This document shows positions 5,363 through 6,577 of a stretch of 6,577 nt of DNA, piece after piece. How positions within the stretch are numbered: the stretch's first letter is position 1; the number at the start of each line of letters is the position of its first letter. The notes beneath the pieces were generated by a model that was given only the letters and a program-made list of their open reading frames with translations, was not told the DNA's origin and did not search any database. Source of the stretch: an uncultured bacterium (GTDB lineage Bacteria > Chloroflexota > Anaerolineae > JACIWP01); NCBI GenBank assembly GCA_903872005.1, contig CAIQJD010000009.1:1-6577 (forward strand), written 5' to 3'. Position numbers and translations under genes: made by a program.

Positions 5363-6577
5363 TCTATCCTAATCTGCATGCCGCGCCACGAGCACACGTC
5401 TTCAGTGATGCTCAAATTCAACAGATTCACCTGGCTACCCTGGAATTGCTGGAACGCACCGGCATGCAGATCACGCACGCCGGCGCGCGCGAAATGCTCT
5501 ATCGCGCCGGCGCGCGCGTGGATGGAAATCGCGTCCGCATCCCTTCGCATCTGGTTGAAGAAGCCCTGCGCCGGGCGCCCCATCGGGTCGTCCTGGGAAA
5601 ACGCGATGGCTCCCGCTCCCTTTTCCTGGAAGAACGCAAGTATTACTATGGCGCGAGTCTGGATTGCCCGGACTACCTGGATCCAGCCACCAATGAGCGC
5701 CGGCCCTTCACTCGCGCCGACTGTCGGCAGACCGCTGCCCTGGCTGATACCCTCCCCAACTACGCCTGGGTCATGACTTGCGGCATGGCGGCCGATGCGC
5801 CGGCGGCCCTCACCGACCGCACCGCCGTGAAAGATACCCTCACGCACTGCGCGAAGCCGCTGGTCTTCATCTGCAAGGACGCACAAAGCGCCCGCGATAT
5901 CTACGAGATGGCCCTGCTCATCGCCGGCGGCGAAGAACGCTTCCGCCAGGCCCCTTTCCTGGTGCACTACTCCGAGCCAGTCTCGCCCCTGGTGCATTTC
6001 GATCCGGCCGTGGACAAGCTGCTCTTCTGCGCCGAAAAGGGCATCCCGCTCATCTACTTCCCGGCGCCCATGGCCGGCGGCACCGCGCCGGTGACCTTTG
6101 CCGGCGCCATCGTCCAGGCCAGCGCCGAATCCCTCAGCGGACTCGTTCTGGCGCAACTGGCCCACCCTGGCGCGCCCTTCATCTACGGCGCGTTCACCAC
6201 CATCATGGATATGACCAGCACCGTCTTTTCCTACGCCGCGCCAGAAATGAGCCTGATGGTCGCCGGCATCACCGAGATGGCGCACTTCTACGGCCTGCCG
6301 GTCTTTGGCACTGCCGGCTGCTCCGATGCCAAGTTTCCCGACCAGCAGGCCGCCGCAGAGGCCGCCTTCTCCTGTTTCAGCTCGGCCCTCAACGGGGCCA
6401 ACCTGATTCATGACTGCGGCTGGCTGGACCATGGCGCGCTGGCCTCGCCGGCGCACATGACCCTGGTCAACGAAATCCTCTACATGGTGCGCCAATACAT
6501 GCAGGGCATCCCGGTCAGCGACGAAACGCTGGCCCTCGATGTCATCCATCAGGTCGGCCCCGGCGGCCACTTCCTCC
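5359..6577 (+). CDS. MttB-family corrinoid-dependent methyltransferase (partial, C-terminus beyond window)
   Basis: The frame is open from the ATG at 5359 to the window end (406 residues visible; family members are usually about 470-500). MttB-family proteins move a methyl group from a methylated or quaternary amine to a corrinoid protein. Visible family features are the N-terminal segment with LELLERTGMQI (28-38), PMAGGTAPVTFAGAI (237-251) in the TIM-barrel core, LPVFGTAGCSDAK (313-325) and VGPGGHFL (399-406) near the usual C-terminal region. No in-frame TAG occurs in these 406 codons, which cover the region holding pyrrolysine in methanogen MttB. It is therefore likely a non-pyrrolysine homologue, such as those acting on glycine betaine, proline betaine or carnitine; the true substrate is unknown. 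GGAG (5350-5353) lies 5 nt before the start, and the ATGA overlap with the regulator (5359-5362) suggests translational coupling. A corrinoid protein gene may follow outside the window. Confidence 0.9.
   Translation, partial: MIYPNLHAAPRAHVFSDAQIQQIHLATLELLERTGMQITHAGAREMLYRAGARVDGNRVRIPSHLVEEALRRAPHRVVLGKRDGSRSLFLEERKYYYGASLDCPDYLDPATNERRPFTRADCRQTAALADTLPNYAWVMTCGMAADAPAALTDRTAVKDTLTHCAKPLVFICKDAQSARDIYEMALLIAGGEERFRQAPFLVHYSEPVSPLVHFDPAVDKLLFCAEKGIPLIYFPAPMAGGTAPVTFAGAIVQASAESLSGLVLAQLAHPGAPFIYGAFTTIMDMTSTVFSYAAPEMSLMVAGITEMAHFYGLPVFGTAGCSDAKFPDQQAAAEAAFSCFSSALNGANLIHDCGWLDHGALASPAHMTLVNEILYMVRQYMQGIPVSDETLALDVIHQVGPGGHFL

Noticed and set aside
5479..5518. 13-bp direct repeat GCCGGCGCGCGCG, 27 bp apart, near the methyltransferase start
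   Set aside because: Both copies encode the peptide AGAR in frame within a family-typical N-terminal region; explained by codon bias rather than a separate element.
5778..6413. 211-codon + strand frame within the methyltransferase region, Arg/Pro/His rich
   Set aside because: Out-of-frame shadow of the MttB-family gene; no frameshift is needed because the real frame is continuous from 5359 to the window end.
5314..6570. 418-codon open frame on the - strand opposite the methyltransferase gene
   Set aside because: The + strand frame shows clear MttB-family motifs throughout; the antisense product shows none.

Overview
The window is GC-rich bacterial DNA with all genes on the + strand. It reads as two units: an iron and peroxide-handling cluster built around an encapsulin nanocompartment (about 63-4545), and the start of a regulator-methyltransferase operon (about 4573 to the right edge). 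Rubrerythrin, rubredoxin and a rubredoxin-reductase-type flavoprotein point to an anaerobe or microaerophile. The hexamer GCCGGC is strongly enriched throughout. Together with the MttB-type methyltransferase this would fit an environmental lineage such as Chloroflexota, but that placement is only a guess from style and gene content.

Region 1 (63-1391) encodes three oxidative-stress and iron proteins. They are a stand-alone ferritin-like di-iron protein with a GTG start, a classical rubrerythrin (di-iron bundle plus C-terminal rubredoxin-like knuckle), and a 53-residue rubredoxin. A strong 18-bp hairpin follows the rubredoxin gene and may act as an attenuator or partial terminator.

Region 2 (1496-4480) encodes an NAD(P)H/FAD oxidoreductase of the NADH:rubredoxin oxidoreductase type, then a 302-residue protein with two fused ferritin-like domains, then a family 1 encapsulin shell protein. 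The tandem ferritin-like protein ends in a Pro/Ala-rich linker followed by LTIGSLLG, which matches the cargo-loading peptide of encapsulin cargo proteins. It is therefore almost certainly the cargo of the adjacent shell. A terminator-like hairpin (4507-4539) closes the unit.

Region 3 (4573-6577) begins with a near-consensus sigma70-type promoter (TTGACA, 17 nt, TACAAT). It lies only a few bases upstream of a GntR/FadR-type regulator, with a small AT-rich palindrome at the start. The regulator stop overlaps the ATG of an MttB-family corrinoid-dependent methyltransferase, which runs off the right edge with no in-frame TAG.

Proposed working model (inference): NAD(P)H electrons pass through the flavoprotein to rubredoxin. 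From there they serve rubrerythrin for peroxide reduction and possibly the encapsulated double-ferritin cargo for iron redox cycling. The methyltransferase unit is probably functionally separate.
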